Below, one piece after another: positions 1-7,838 of a DNA stretch of 64,000 nucleotides. The position numbers were made by a program, and so were the translations under genes. The stretch lies in NCBI RefSeq assembly GCF_026341825.1, contig NZ_JAPENY010000001.1, positions 2,108,001 through 2,172,000 of the forward strand, in the 5' to 3' direction. The stretch is from Streptomyces sp. NBC_00620 (lineage in GTDB: Bacteria > Actinomycetota > Actinomycetes > Streptomycetales > Streptomycetaceae). The notes beneath the pieces were generated by a model that saw only the letters and a program-made list of their open reading frames with translations, made no database searches and was not told the DNA's origin. Numbering within the stretch: the stretch's first letter is position 1; every line of letters starts with the position of its first letter.

Positions 1-468
1 GCTCACGTCAAAATCTCTGGCCAACTTTACGATCAATCGATCGCGGATGATGTTGCCGTCTCGCGCATAAGAAGATACTTGCGACCGAATCATTCGAACA
101 GGCATGAGTATTTCGGCGGCAAAAGCGTTGGCCTCGATCTCTTGCTCATTTGTCCCCAGGCTTGACACGTCGTCGCGCCAGTCAATCCTCATCGCGTGAT
201 CCACGATGAGCGGCTTTCCCTCGTGGAGGTCGAGGTGCCCCATCTCGTGGGCGATCGTGAAGCGTTGACGCCTAGGACTAGTTGCCGAATTGACACCAAT
301 AATCCTAGTTTGACCATCCCTGAGAGCAAACCCCGACTCTCTGCCGTCGAACGCCTTGCGCGTAATAATCACGCCCTCGGCGCGAGCGATTGATTCAATT
401 GGTACTGGGAAAGTGTCGACCTCGTATTTCCTCAGAAGTGACTGCGCAGCCTGGACGGGATCGGACAT
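1..468 (-). CDS. ImmA/IrrE family (M78) zinc metallopeptidase, partial
   Basis: The reading frame runs off the left edge; 156 codons are visible from the ATG at 468. Residues 73-78 read AHEMGH, the HExxH zinc-binding motif in the usual RFTIAHE context, and an acidic segment around residues 107-120 (NEQEIEANAFAAE) should give the third metal ligand. Family members are cytoplasmic peptidases that cleave XRE-type repressors of mobile elements or stress regulons. The start lies two bases after the stop of the upstream XRE gene, so the two are probably translationally coupled and form a repressor/anti-repressor pair. Codon use is AT-richer than in the core genes of this window, which fits horizontal transfer. 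The C-terminus lies outside the window. Confidence 0.88.
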   Translation of the reverse strand, partial: MSDPVQAAQSLLRKYEVDTFPVPIESIARAEGVIITRKAFDGRESGFALRDGQTRIIGVNSATSPRRQRFTIAHEMGHLDLHEGKPLIVDHAMRIDWRDDVSSLGTNEQEIEANAFAAEILMPVRMIRSQVSSYARDGNIIRDRLIVKLARDFDVS

Positions 469-470
469 GT

Positions 471-833
471 TCACTCCTTCGGCCCCGGCTTTCCAATTAG
501 TTGGGCGAGGGCGCTCTCTACGAAGTCTCGACTGCTCTCGTCTGCACCTTGAAGCCGCTCATCGATATTGCTCAACTCGGGCGCAGGTTGATTATCGGTC
601 ACGTCTGGCAGGAGTTCGGCAATTTTGATATTTAGCGTCTCGGCAATCAGGGCGAATATATGCAGGGGGAGTCGCTGTCGCCCGCTCTCGATGTTTGCAA
701 TCGACGAGCGAGCCAGACCGAGGGATGCGGCCAGTTGAGCTTGAGTCAGTCGTGAAGCAGACCTGGCGCCACGGATGCGATCCCCCACGGACGCATAGAA
801 ACGGTCGACCTGGGGGTCGTCTGGCTGCGGCAT
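471..833 (-). CDS. XRE-family helix-turn-helix regulator
   Basis: A 120-residue cytoplasmic DNA-binding protein. Residues about 17-72 form a Cro/C1-type HTH (RLTQAQLAASLGLARSSIAN followed by the ESGRQRLP turn). The rest is an acidic tail of unknown fold. The ATG at 833 is chosen because AGGGAG lies five bases upstream; in-frame TTG and GTG codons at 860 and 857 have no such site. The partner ImmA/IrrE peptidase gene follows with a two-base gap, the standard arrangement in integrative elements such as ICEBs1, where the peptidase inactivates the repressor. It is therefore probably the control switch of the island that ends at 7880, but its targets cannot be read from this window. Confidence 0.85.
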   Translation of the reverse strand: MPQPDDPQVDRFYASVGDRIRGARSASRLTQAQLAASLGLARSSIANIESGRQRLPLHIFALIAETLNIKIAELLPDVTDNQPAPELSNIDERLQGADESSRDFVESALAQLIGKPGPKE

Positions 834-1054
834 GCCCACTCCCTGCGATAAGTCCACCAACTCTAACAGTGGATAGGTTTACCTCACAAACATTACCGTC
901 AGGTAACGTTGAGGATGTCAGCGATACTGACCGATCTTGACGAGCGATGGTGCATGTGCGTAGCGTTCCCTCTGCAAGCGCGCCGCGATCATGACAGCGG
1001 CGGACGAGCGGCGCACGGCAACACGCATGCGCCCGCTACCGAATGGAGGAAGCC

Positions 1055-1222
1055 GTGGCGAAGAACACGGGAGCCGGCTATCGGCGAGGGACCGTACGGA
1101 GCCGGAGCCAGGCTCTGAACACCCGAACGGGCACGTGGACCCTGCGGGACGCGTTGACCGGCAAGTTTCTGAACGCCAAGAGCGACAGCAAGCCCTTCAA
1201 GGGCGTACGTAAGGAGAAGTGA
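1055..1222 (+). CDS. Small basic conserved actinobacterial protein, 55 aa
   Basis: A short frame starting VAKNTGAGYRRGTVRSRSQ and ending SKPFKGVRKEK. It has a strong GGAGGA ribosome-binding site four bases before the GTG at 1055, which decides the start. I recognise the pattern (GxGYRRGxVxxRSQ, then a T-G-KW-like turn, then PFKGVRxEK) as a small protein found in many copies in Streptomyces genomes, usually next to a DUF2188 gene as here; its function is unknown. It is lysine- and arginine-rich, without a membrane segment or signal peptide. The DUF2188 gene follows after seven bases, so they are probably one operon. Confidence 0.75.
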   Translation: MAKNTGAGYRRGTVRSRSQALNTRTGTWTLRDALTGKFLNAKSDSKPFKGVRKEK

Positions 1223-1229
1223 GAGCGCT

Positions 1230-1451
1230 ATGGCCCGAACGCGATACCGAGTTGTGCCGAGCGGAAGTACGTGGCAGCTCCGCCGCGAGCAGGAGCGGCT
1301 GTCGGACTACAACTACAAATACGAGGCCGTCGAGGCGGGGCAGCGCATCGCACGCGCCAACCCGCCCAGCCAGCTGATCATCCACAACGCGGACGGCACG
1401 ATCGAGAAGGAATACACCTACGGGGACGACCCGTACCCGCCGAAGGGGTGA
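1230..1451 (+). CDS. DUF2188 domain protein, 73 aa
   Basis: The whole protein is one DUF2188 domain: an N-terminal RYRVVPSGSTWQLRRE strand, a central helix with the A-G-RIARANPPSQL signature, then LIIHNADGTIEKEYTYGDDP. The glycine and NADG positions typical of the family are present. It is small, soluble and of unknown function. It is cotranscribed with the 55-residue protein upstream and followed by a strong hairpin at 1522-1560. Such pairs are common in actinobacterial accessory DNA. Confidence 0.85.
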   Translation: MARTRYRVVPSGSTWQLRREQERLSDYNYKYEAVEAGQRIARANPPSQLIIHNADGTIEKEYTYGDDPYPPKG

Positions 1452-1521
1452 GTGGGGGCTGAGGCCAGCACAGGACGGCAATCCGCAGCCCCAGCCCGCA
1501 CCATCTCGCCGTGATGCTAAC

Positions 1522-1560
1522 GAAGGCCTCGCCCCTCTTTTGAAGGGGAGCGAGGCCTTC
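1522..1560 (+). terminator. Hairpin terminator after the DUF2188 operon
   Basis: GAAGGCCTCGCCCCT and AGGGGAGCGAGGCCTTC pair across a short CTTTTGA-like loop with a single bulge. It sits between the rightward DUF2188 operon and the leftward gene ending at 1726, so it may serve both strands. No clear T-run follows, as is usual in Streptomyces. Confidence 0.7.
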
Positions 1561-1725
1561 GGCATATGGCCCATCCCGGGCCGTCTGGGGGCCGTCCGAG
1601 ACCAGCCAACGACGACAGACGACGACGGTTGCCGACCACTCTCGTACTGCTCAGAGACTGCGCACCGGGTCCCGCCCCAGGTGCCAATCCCCGAACGTAA
1701 GTTGAGGAAGAAGTTGGTTCCCGGG

Positions 1726-2301
1726 TCAGAAGGTCAGGTCAAGGACGCTCTGCACCACTAGCCCAAGAGCAACACAGAAGAACCCGAGCACCTGCTCGCG
1801 CAAGCCTCGAATCGTGGCCCGCTTCGACTCGTGATCAATGGTGGCGATACGCGCCTGAAGATCTTCCTCTAGCCGTTGAGCCTCCTGGCCTCGGGCTTTC
1901 GCCTCTTGGCCCAGATCGTGCTGCACGTCCTGGGCAAGCTTGAAGAGGCGGTTCAATCGGTTTTCAATCTCGGCCCTGAAAGCTTCGGCATCCTGCGCAG
2001 GGTCCGGCAGCTGGCCGAATTGAACGAGCCCCTTGGCGCGCCCTGTAAACCCGGCGGACAGTGCCGTACCCAGACCGTGAGTCACGGACGGTCGAGGGCG
2101 CCGAAGGAAGCGTCGAATCGAGCGTACAAGTGCAGTCCGAACCTGCCGGGCCACTTCGAACTCAGTCGCGAGCACGCTGCTGAAGAAGCGATCGCCGGGA
2201 GCCGAGCAGTCCTTGAACGTCTTGTAGAGGCCAGTCGCAGCCGCAACCAACCCGAGCGTTTGGAGCGCGATGCCAAAGATGGTGAGCGCAGTTTCGAGCA
2301 C
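1726..2301 (-). CDS. Hypothetical membrane protein with two end hydrophobic segments and a coiled coil, 191 aa
   Basis: I do not recognise the family. The N-terminus (about residues 3-25) and the C-terminus (about 168-190, GFFCVALGLVVQSVLDL) are each hydrophobic enough for a membrane segment. Residues about 105-160 are charged and heptad-like (RAEIENRLNRLFKLAQDV, KARGQEAQRLEEDLQARI), predicting a coiled coil between them. A basic stretch RRFLRRPRP lies near residue 65. The layout resembles small membrane-anchored coiled-coil proteins of mobile elements, but no function can be given. It is convergent with the DUF2188 operon and stands alone. Confidence 0.55.
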   Translation of the reverse strand: MLETALTIFGIALQTLGLVAAATGLYKTFKDCSAPGDRFFSSVLATEFEVARQVRTALVRSIRRFLRRPRPSVTHGLGTALSAGFTGRAKGLVQFGQLPDPAQDAEAFRAEIENRLNRLFKLAQDVQHDLGQEAKARGQEAQRLEEDLQARIATIDHESKRATIRGLREQVLGFFCVALGLVVQSVLDLTF

Positions 2302-2614
2302 TGGCTCATCATCATCCTCGGACCGTGATCAAGTGTGATGATCGACAAACTGTTGAGGCACACCAGGCCTGCACAGCTTGCCGAACGATCACCTTATGGC
2401 GCGCGACTTTTGCCAGTTCAGAGCGCTTCTTTGGATGGAGTGACCGGCTCGCCCGACTTACGTACTACAGGCAAAACGCTCCACGGGCCGTTGATCCACT
2501 CGTCGGTACGCGTGCTCCCACGTGCCCGATCGAGCGGTGGCCAGCGGGTACGCGTAGGCACCGGACAACACAACGGCCACCGACCGACTTTCCTGGTCGA
2601 GGGCCGTTCACCTG
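2302..2614. other. Intergenic stretch, no gene seen
   Basis: About 310 bases between the hypothetical membrane-protein gene and the tRNA-like gene. The short frames here are not coding-like, and I see no hairpin or repeat I would defend. The promoter of the leftward membrane-protein gene should lie in the first 100 bases. Confidence 0.4.
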
Positions 2615-2706
2615 CGGTGGGTGTGGGATTTGAACCCACTGTGACATCGCTGCCACGATGGTTTTCAAGATCACTCAAGCGTTGACTCGCCCACTGAGAC
2701 TCCACC
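2615..2706 (-). tRNA. tRNA-Ser(UGA)-like gene, degenerate
   Basis: On the reverse strand a 92-base class II tRNA can be folded: acceptor GGTGGAG/ACCCACC, a D arm with CTCA/TGAG, an anticodon arm GTGAT-CTTGAAA-ACCAT with anticodon TGA, a long variable arm, and a perfect T arm GTGGG-TTCAAAT-CCCAC. Two acceptor pairs next to the body are mismatched, as is one anticodon-stem pair, and CCA is not encoded. The T arm is excellent, so it is clearly tRNA-derived. The mismatches and its place inside the island suggest a mobile-element tRNA or a decaying copy rather than a main serine tRNA. Confidence 0.6.
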
Positions 2707-2737
2707 GACCTGTCGCAGAACGCGAAGAAGCCTCATC

Positions 2738-3454
2738 CTATGGCCTTATGTAGCCTTGAGCTTCCAAGTAATCTACCCAGGCAGCGACTAAATGAATTGC
2801 GAACTCGCTAATGTCATTGACGTAACGCTCGACGTCAGCTACAGACCTTCCTGCTTGCTGGAAGATCTCCACGTAGGGGATGTTTCCGTGGGCGACATCA
2901 TTCCTAAAGAGTGCCATCTTTTGAAGTGAAGCACCCCATGTTGCGAAAGGGAAGGCCACATCAGGAAGTCCATAGATTTCCCAGATTCGGTTGAAATGTT
3001 CGGGCCTCAGTGTCCTGCCATCTAGCGGCGGCTGCGCATGTTTGAGCTCTATAGGCAAAACTATTGGGTCGCCACACGCTTCAAGTGTCGTCGCATACTT
3101 CCGCTTCTCCCACAACTTGGAGTGGTCAGAAAGGCTGCGAAGGCTTTCGAAAGTCGTGTGCGCGGCAAGTTGGCGGAGGCTGGGGCGAAAGCTGCGCACA
3201 GGCAAACCCGAAGAATTCAGCTCCCGATGAGTCTCTTGGATGAGGAATTTGGTAAAAGCCTCAAGCTCCGCCATGCTGCAAACCACAGAAAGGGCCCGTG
3301 CATCTCTCGCCTCGGACTTCCATCGCGCGTCTGGCTGCGATCCTTGAGGGGAGTTCCTTGCGAGCGCAAGAAACTTCTTCAAGTCATCGCAGCGCCTGAG
3401 GAGGCGTTCCCCCTGTGATTGGGCGTCAAGGACCAGTACCTCATGCATTGCCAC
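2738..3454 (-). CDS. RiboL-PSP-HEPN (MAE_28990/MAE_18760-like) protein
   Basis: A 238-residue helical protein with the HEPN ribonuclease signature R-x4-H at residues 184-189 in FRNDVAHG. The earlier helix KSEARDARALSVVCSMAELEAF and the overall length fit the MAE_28990/MAE_18760-like HEPN family, predicted RNases of toxin or antiviral systems. It is the second gene of a leftward operon: its start overlaps the last 14 bases of the DUF262 gene, so translation is coupled. The DUF262-HEPN pairing is a known recurrent neighbourhood. The GTG at 3454 has AAGGA upstream; an ATG two codons later is equally possible. Base composition is lower in GC than that of the core genes. Confidence 0.8.
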   Translation of the reverse strand: MAMHEVLVLDAQSQGERLLRRCDDLKKFLALARNSPQGSQPDARWKSEARDARALSVVCSMAELEAFTKFLIQETHRELNSSGLPVRSFRPSLRQLAAHTTFESLRSLSDHSKLWEKRKYATTLEACGDPIVLPIELKHAQPPLDGRTLRPEHFNRIWEIYGLPDVAFPFATWGASLQKMALFRNDVAHGNIPYVEIFQQAGRSVADVERYVNDISEFAIHLVAAWVDYLEAQGYIRP

Positions 3455-4502
3455 TGAGTAGATCCTTAGCCCTCTTGAGGCGGCGACGCAGCATTGCCTT
3501 AGTGTTAGATCCAGCTCCGCTGGAAATCCTCAGCTCTTGATCTTCGAGCCAACCTGCGTTGACATCGCCTACGGGTGTGCCCTCTGCGGCCAGGTCGCCA
3601 GCCGCAACCAAGCAGGCCTCGAACTGGACTAGCGGGGTCACCTTCGTCTGCTTGCGCAAGAAGGGCCGTTGGTCACACACCTCGTAGAGGGTGTCAAGCG
3701 CCTGATCAAAGATCGCACGCTCGGTCTTGTAGTCAAAGCCTTCGTCAGTCGCCCCCATATAGCTGTTCAAGAACCGTTCGACCTTACCGTCAAATTCATC
3801 CCTGCTGTTCTTGTAAGCGAAGAATTTGAGCACCTGCTCAGCCCGCGTCCCATCGTTCTCATGACTGCGCTGCAACTTCACTAGCTTCTTGAGGCGAGGA
3901 TCTTCCGCCAATTCCTCGATGAAGTCGTTGAAGGTTCCCATGTAAACACAAGCGCGCACCTCTTGCGCGGTGAGTCGAATCCCGCCTCGATTGAGCCGCT
4001 CAAATACGTCAAAGCGCACCTGGCGGTCACTTTTATCCGTGAGTGAAATTACCTGTAGAGGCTGCCTGCCGAAGTAGACTTGAAGGTTCTTTGGTAGATC
4101 AGAGAAGGTCTGTCCGTTAAGTTCGGTGAGCTTCTCCAAGCCATCAAGAAATAGCGGCCTCTTCCTGCCGATGAACTTCGCTTCATTTTCGTCCTTGGCA
4201 AGGAAATGAGCTAGGGTTGAAAGACGTTGAAGTCCATCAACGACCTCCCATTGAAATCCGACGTTAGTGGCCACGAAAATTGGCGGAATGGGGAGTCCGA
4301 GAAATACAGACTCCACAAACAGTGCCTCATCCGACTCTTCCCAGCGGAACTTTCGCTGATAATTGGGCGAGGCATTAAGTTCCTCGTCGACAATCATCCG
4401 CACCAGTTCGCGAACGGAGAAGTTGTGTACAGCGACATCAACTTTTCCGCGCTCGCCTCGGAGCTGCTCTTCCAGGTTTTCGAGTGATGCGCCAGCAGAC
4501 AT
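3441..4502 (-). CDS. DUF262 domain protein (GmrSD N-terminal/ParB-like fold)
   Basis: 353 residues. Residues 48-55 (YQRKFRWE) and 87-93 (VVDGLQR, a variant of DGQQR) are the diagnostic DUF262 motifs. They are followed by the FxxLNRGGxxLTxQEVRxxxY segment in the middle, as in other DUF262 proteins. The family has a ParB-like NTPase/nuclease core and includes the GmrS half of the GmrSD enzyme that cuts modified DNA. Here the DUF1524 nuclease half is absent, and a HEPN gene follows with a 14-base overlap instead. The ATG at 4502 fits homologue starts, but no clear Shine-Dalgarno site precedes it. Likely role: the sensor or regulator half of a two-gene defence system. Confidence 0.85.
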   Translation of the reverse strand: MSAGASLENLEEQLRGERGKVDVAVHNFSVRELVRMIVDEELNASPNYQRKFRWEESDEALFVESVFLGLPIPPIFVATNVGFQWEVVDGLQRLSTLAHFLAKDENEAKFIGRKRPLFLDGLEKLTELNGQTFSDLPKNLQVYFGRQPLQVISLTDKSDRQVRFDVFERLNRGGIRLTAQEVRACVYMGTFNDFIEELAEDPRLKKLVKLQRSHENDGTRAEQVLKFFAYKNSRDEFDGKVERFLNSYMGATDEGFDYKTERAIFDQALDTLYEVCDQRPFLRKQTKVTPLVQFEACLVAAGDLAAEGTPVGDVNAGWLEDQELRISSGAGSNTKAMLRRRLKRAKDLLSGNA

Positions 4503-4937
4503 GGAGGCAGTGTAGTGGGCTAATAACCTTCTACGGCGTGTAATGCAGAGACCAGTAACCCTGCGCGGGGGCTGAGCGAGCGGCCAGCGCTTTAGGCAGC
4601 GCACTCCTCGTGCCGAGCAGCAACCGCTGCTGCACCACAACCGCACGAGATCGAGCTGGGAACGGCGCGGAATCACAGTGAAGGGGACGAAGTCGGCGAG
4701 GACGCAGCCCAGCAGCTCACCACCACAGCAGGCCCCGGGGAGCCGCAGCTTCCCAAGCTGAGCGCGTGGCGGGTCGCTCGGCACTGAGCGGCGGTCAGCA
4801 AGCCGGGTCGGTCGCTGTAAAGAGATGGGGAACCGCCACGCCCGGTTCGGGCGTTTTGGTTTCGTGAAGGGGGCGGTGTTTCTACGCTGGTCCTTCGGAG
4901 CCGCAAAGTGGTCGGCCGCCAGTGGTCGGGGGATCAA
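4503..4937. promoter_or_regulatory. Divergent intergenic region with the left boundary of the duplicated NLR segment
   Basis: About 435 bases between the leftward DUF262 operon and the rightward NLR module. From about 4827 onward the sequence matches the reverse complement of 55503 and below almost base for base, so the NLR promoter is duplicated together with its genes. Both copies keep the small inverted repeat CGCCCG-GTT-CGGGCG (4839-4853 here), about 85 bases before the first start. A short open frame ending at about 4788 (QLPKLSAWRVARH) looks like the worn end of a former gene but is unrecognisable. Confidence 0.5.
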
Positions 4938-5357
4938 GTGAGTGCTGAGATCGTGCAGTTGGTCGGGCAGGCGGGTCCGTATCTGACGACTGCGGTGGGT
5001 GCGTACGGGGTGGCGGTCCTGACCCGGGCCGAGGACGCGGCCGTGGACGCCACGGCGAACCTGGGGCGGCGCATGCTGCAGGCGGTGTGGCGCCGTCGTG
5101 ACGCGCAGGGCCGGGCGGAGTTGGAGGCTGCGGTTCAGGACACGGCCGAGGCGCCCGGCGATGAGGATGCGGCGGCCGCGCTGCGTCAGCAGATCAAGCG
5201 GGCGCTGCGGGAGGACGCCGAGTTGCTGGCCGAGCTGACCCGGATCCTCCCTGCCGGCGGGGAGACGGTGCATGTGACGGCGTCCGGTGAGCGGTCCATC
5301 GCCGCCAAGACCATCGGTACCGCCGTCACCGGGGACAACACGACGATCAGGCCATGA
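4938..5357 (+). CDS. Small helical effector-like protein with C-terminal amyloid-type (BASS) motif, copy A
   Basis: 139 residues from the GTG at 4938, the start shared with copy B at 55392. The N-terminus (residues 4-30, IVQLVGQAGPYLTTAVGAYG) is a glycine-containing hydrophobic helix; the middle is helical and charged. The C-terminus (118-136, ERSIAAKTIGTAVTGDNTT) is a short motif repeated near the start of the next protein (ARSIGVGGDVGVAITGDGA). This is the layout of Bell-domain proteins carrying bacterial amyloid signalling sequences, whose motif templates from a partner NLR and triggers membrane-directed cell death. The Bell assignment is inference from shape; the shared motif is seen directly. 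The stop overlaps the NLR start (ATGA). Confidence 0.7.
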   Translation: MSAEIVQLVGQAGPYLTTAVGAYGVAVLTRAEDAAVDATANLGRRMLQAVWRRRDAQGRAELEAAVQDTAEAPGDEDAAAALRQQIKRALREDAELLAELTRILPAGGETVHVTASGERSIAAKTIGTAVTGDNTTIRP

Positions 5358-7813
5358 CCGACCATCCAGCCCCAGGGGGCAGTGGGGTGCAGGCAACGGG
5401 TGCGCGGTCCATCGGGGTGGGCGGCGATGTCGGTGTGGCCATCACCGGTGACGGCGCGCGCGTGGTGATGCTGCCGGCCGAGGCGGTGCGCTGGGCCAGG
5501 GAGGTGGACGCGCCTCCGGGTGCGGCGAATCTTCCCGGGTCTGCCTCCGGGGTGTTCGTCGGGCGGGAGGACGAACTTGCCAGGCTGCGCCGGCTGCTGG
5601 CCGACGAGGGGGAGGCGGCGGTCACTCAGGTGTCCGGTACGCGGGCGATCCATGGGCTGGGTGGGATCGGCAAGAGCACCCTCGCTCTGCATTACGCACA
5701 CCTCCACCGGCACGCCTACAGCGTGGTGTGGTGGCTCAACGCGGCGACCACCGAGCAGATCGTCGCGGGCCTGGCTTCCCTCGCCCTGCGGTTGTGCCCG
5801 CAGTGGGCTCCGGCGGCGGACGTGCCGGAGCGGGCGGCCTGGGCGATCCTGTGGCTGCAATGGCACCCCGGCTGGCTGCTCGTCTTCGACAACGTCGAAC
5901 ACCCCGATGACCTGCGCCACTATCTCGGCGCCCTGCCCGACGGCCACCACCTGGCCACCAGCCGCACCGCAACCGGCTGGCACGCGATTGCCCCCACCAT
6001 GCCCCTGGGCCTGCTCGATGCCGACGCAGCCGTGAGTCTGCTGTGCACCCTCGCCCTCGGCGAGGGACAGACTCCCGCCCAGCAACAGCGCGAGGAGGCC
6101 AGCGCACTCGCCGCCGAACTAGGCTACCTGCCGCTGGCCTTGGAACAGGCGGGCGCCTATCTCTTCGAGACCGGAACTGCGCTGGCCGACTACAGGGCCC
6201 TGCTGGGGCAGGTCATGGACACCGCCGTGGGCGGTATCGACCCCGAACGCACCATCGCCCGCATCTGGCGCCACACTCTGACCGCCGTCGAACTCCGCAA
6301 CCCGCGCGCGGTCAGCTTGCTCAACGCGATGGCCTGGCTCGCACCCGACGGCATCCCCCGCGCCCTGCTCGCCCTGCTGTGTTCCGACACCCTCAGTCTC
6401 GGCGAAGCCCTGGGCGTGCTGCATTCCTACAACATGATCTCCCACAGCGCCGACCGGCAGAGCATCAGCGTCCACCGCCTAGTACAGACCGTCCTGCAAC
6501 ACCGCCCTGCCACCGGACCGGACGGACACTCACCCGGACGGCAAGACGCCGAACACATCATCCGGCGGGCCATCCCCACCGAGGACACGAACACTTCACA
6601 GTGGGAACGCCTCCTCCCCCATGTGGTCGCCCTCGCCGCATCAACACCACCCCACAGCCCGGCATCAAGCGAAACCGCAGACGCCTATCACGTCGCCGCG
6701 CAATACCTGTACCGCCAGGGACGCGACGCCCACAGCATCCCCCTGCGCACAGCCGCCCTCACCCAGTACGAGACGGTCTTCGGCGACACGCACCCCGACA
6801 CTCTGACCAGTCGCAACAACCTTGCCGGAGCCTACGAGTCGGCGGGGGATCTGGACCGCGCGATCCCCCTGTACGAGGCCAGCCTCACCCAGTACGAGCA
6901 GGTTCTCGGCGACACGCACCCCGACACTCTGACCAGTCGCAACAACCTTGCCGGAGCGTACGCGTCGGCGGGGGATCTGGACCGCGCCATCTCCCTGTAC
7001 GAGGCCAGCCTCACCCAGTACGAGCAGGTTCTCGGCGACACCCACCCCGACACCCTGACCAGCCGCAACAACCTTGCCTACGCCTACCAGTCGGCGGGGG
7101 ATCTGGACCGCGCGATCCCCCTGTACGAGGCCAGCCTCACCCAGCGCGAGCAGGTTCTCGGCGACACGCATCCGAGCACCTTGAACAGTCGCAACAACCT
7201 TGCCGGAGCGTACGCGTCGGCGGGGGATCTGGACCGCGCCATCTCCCTGTACGAGGCCAGCCTCACCCAGCGCGAGCAGGTTCTCGGCGACACGCATCCG
7301 AGCACCTTGAACAGTCGCAACAACCTTGCCGGAGCCTACGAGTCGGCGGGGGATCTGGACCGCGCGATCCCCCTGTACGAGGCCAGCCTCACCCAGCGCG
7401 AGCAGGTTCTCGGCGACACCCACCCCGACACCCTGACCAGCCGCAACAACCTTGCCTACGCCTACCAGTCGGCGGGGGATCTGGACCGCGCCATCTCCCT
7501 GTACGAGGCCAGCCTCACCCAGCGCGAGCAGGTTCTCGGCGACACGCATCCGAGCACCTTGAACAGTCGCAACAACCTTGCCGGAGCCTACGCGTCGGCG
7601 GGGGATCTGGACCGCGCCATCTCCCTGTACGAGGCCACCCTCACCCAGTACGAGCAGGTTCTCGGCGACACCCACCCCCAGACCTTGAACAGCCGCAACA
7701 ACCTCGCCCACGCCCGCAAAGTTGCCGAGGCAGTACAGCAACCAGATACAGCAACCCCAGCAACCACCCCTGACCTTCAGCACCCCTCAGACGCTCCCGA
7801 CCAACCGGAATGA
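5354..7813 (+). CDS. NB-ARC STAND ATPase with TPR sensor array and N-terminal amyloid-type motif, copy A
   Basis: 819 residues. Residues 17-35 carry the SIGVGGDVGVAITGDG motif shared with the C-terminus of the upstream protein. An NB-ARC ATPase follows, with Walker A GLGGIGKS (101-108), Walker B WLLVFDNVE (174-182) and the LATSR sensor (200-204), then a winged-helix region. From about residue 472 there are seven full 42-residue TPR_12 units and a partial eighth (pattern YEQVLGDTHPDTLTSRNNLA). Such STAND proteins oligomerise when the repeats bind a trigger; here the N-terminal motif would then nucleate the upstream effector. The start overlaps that gene by four bases. A nearly identical 735-residue paralogue lies at 52769-54976. 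The gene ends 25 bases before a tRNA-Arg remnant. Confidence 0.92.
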   Translation: MTDHPAPGGSGVQATGARSIGVGGDVGVAITGDGARVVMLPAEAVRWAREVDAPPGAANLPGSASGVFVGREDELARLRRLLADEGEAAVTQVSGTRAIHGLGGIGKSTLALHYAHLHRHAYSVVWWLNAATTEQIVAGLASLALRLCPQWAPAADVPERAAWAILWLQWHPGWLLVFDNVEHPDDLRHYLGALPDGHHLATSRTATGWHAIAPTMPLGLLDADAAVSLLCTLALGEGQTPAQQQREEASALAAELGYLPLALEQAGAYLFETGTALADYRALLGQVMDTAVGGIDPERTIARIWRHTLTAVELRNPRAVSLLNAMAWLAPDGIPRALLALLCSDTLSLGEALGVLHSYNMISHSADRQSISVHRLVQTVLQHRPATGPDGHSPGRQDAEHIIRRAIPTEDTNTSQWERLLPHVVALAASTPPHSPASSETADAYHVAAQYLYRQGRDAHSIPLRTAALTQYETVFGDTHPDTLTSRNNLAGAYESAGDLDRAIPLYEASLTQYEQVLGDTHPDTLTSRNNLAGAYASAGDLDRAISLYEASLTQYEQVLGDTHPDTLTSRNNLAYAYQSAGDLDRAIPLYEASLTQREQVLGDTHPSTLNSRNNLAGAYASAGDLDRAISLYEASLTQREQVLGDTHPSTLNSRNNLAGAYESAGDLDRAIPLYEASLTQREQVLGDTHPDTLTSRNNLAYAYQSAGDLDRAISLYEASLTQREQVLGDTHPSTLNSRNNLAGAYASAGDLDRAISLYEATLTQYEQVLGDTHPQTLNSRNNLAHARKVAEAVQQPDTATPATTPDLQHPSDAPDQPE
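6767..7648 (+). repeat. Seven tandem 126-bp TPR units within copy A
   Basis: Each unit encodes one 42-residue TPR_12 repeat. The units are nearly identical at DNA level, alternating among a few variants (AGAYESAGD, AGAYASAGD, AYAYQSAGD), which implies recent slippage or gene conversion. The partial eighth unit starts at 7649. Copy B has five full units. Confidence 0.9.
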
Positions 7814-7838
7814 CCCCAAACAACCGATCCACATAGAG

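Noticed and set aside
6767..7700. Regular repeats that could be taken for a CRISPR array
   Set aside because: Units are contiguous 126-bp coding repeats with no spacers, in frame with a TPR protein; no cas genes are present.
6665..7783. Long reverse-strand open frame with regular internal repeats across the TPR region
   Set aside because: It is the antisense shadow of the 126-bp TPR units; the plus strand has a full NB-ARC/TPR protein and the same happens at copy B.
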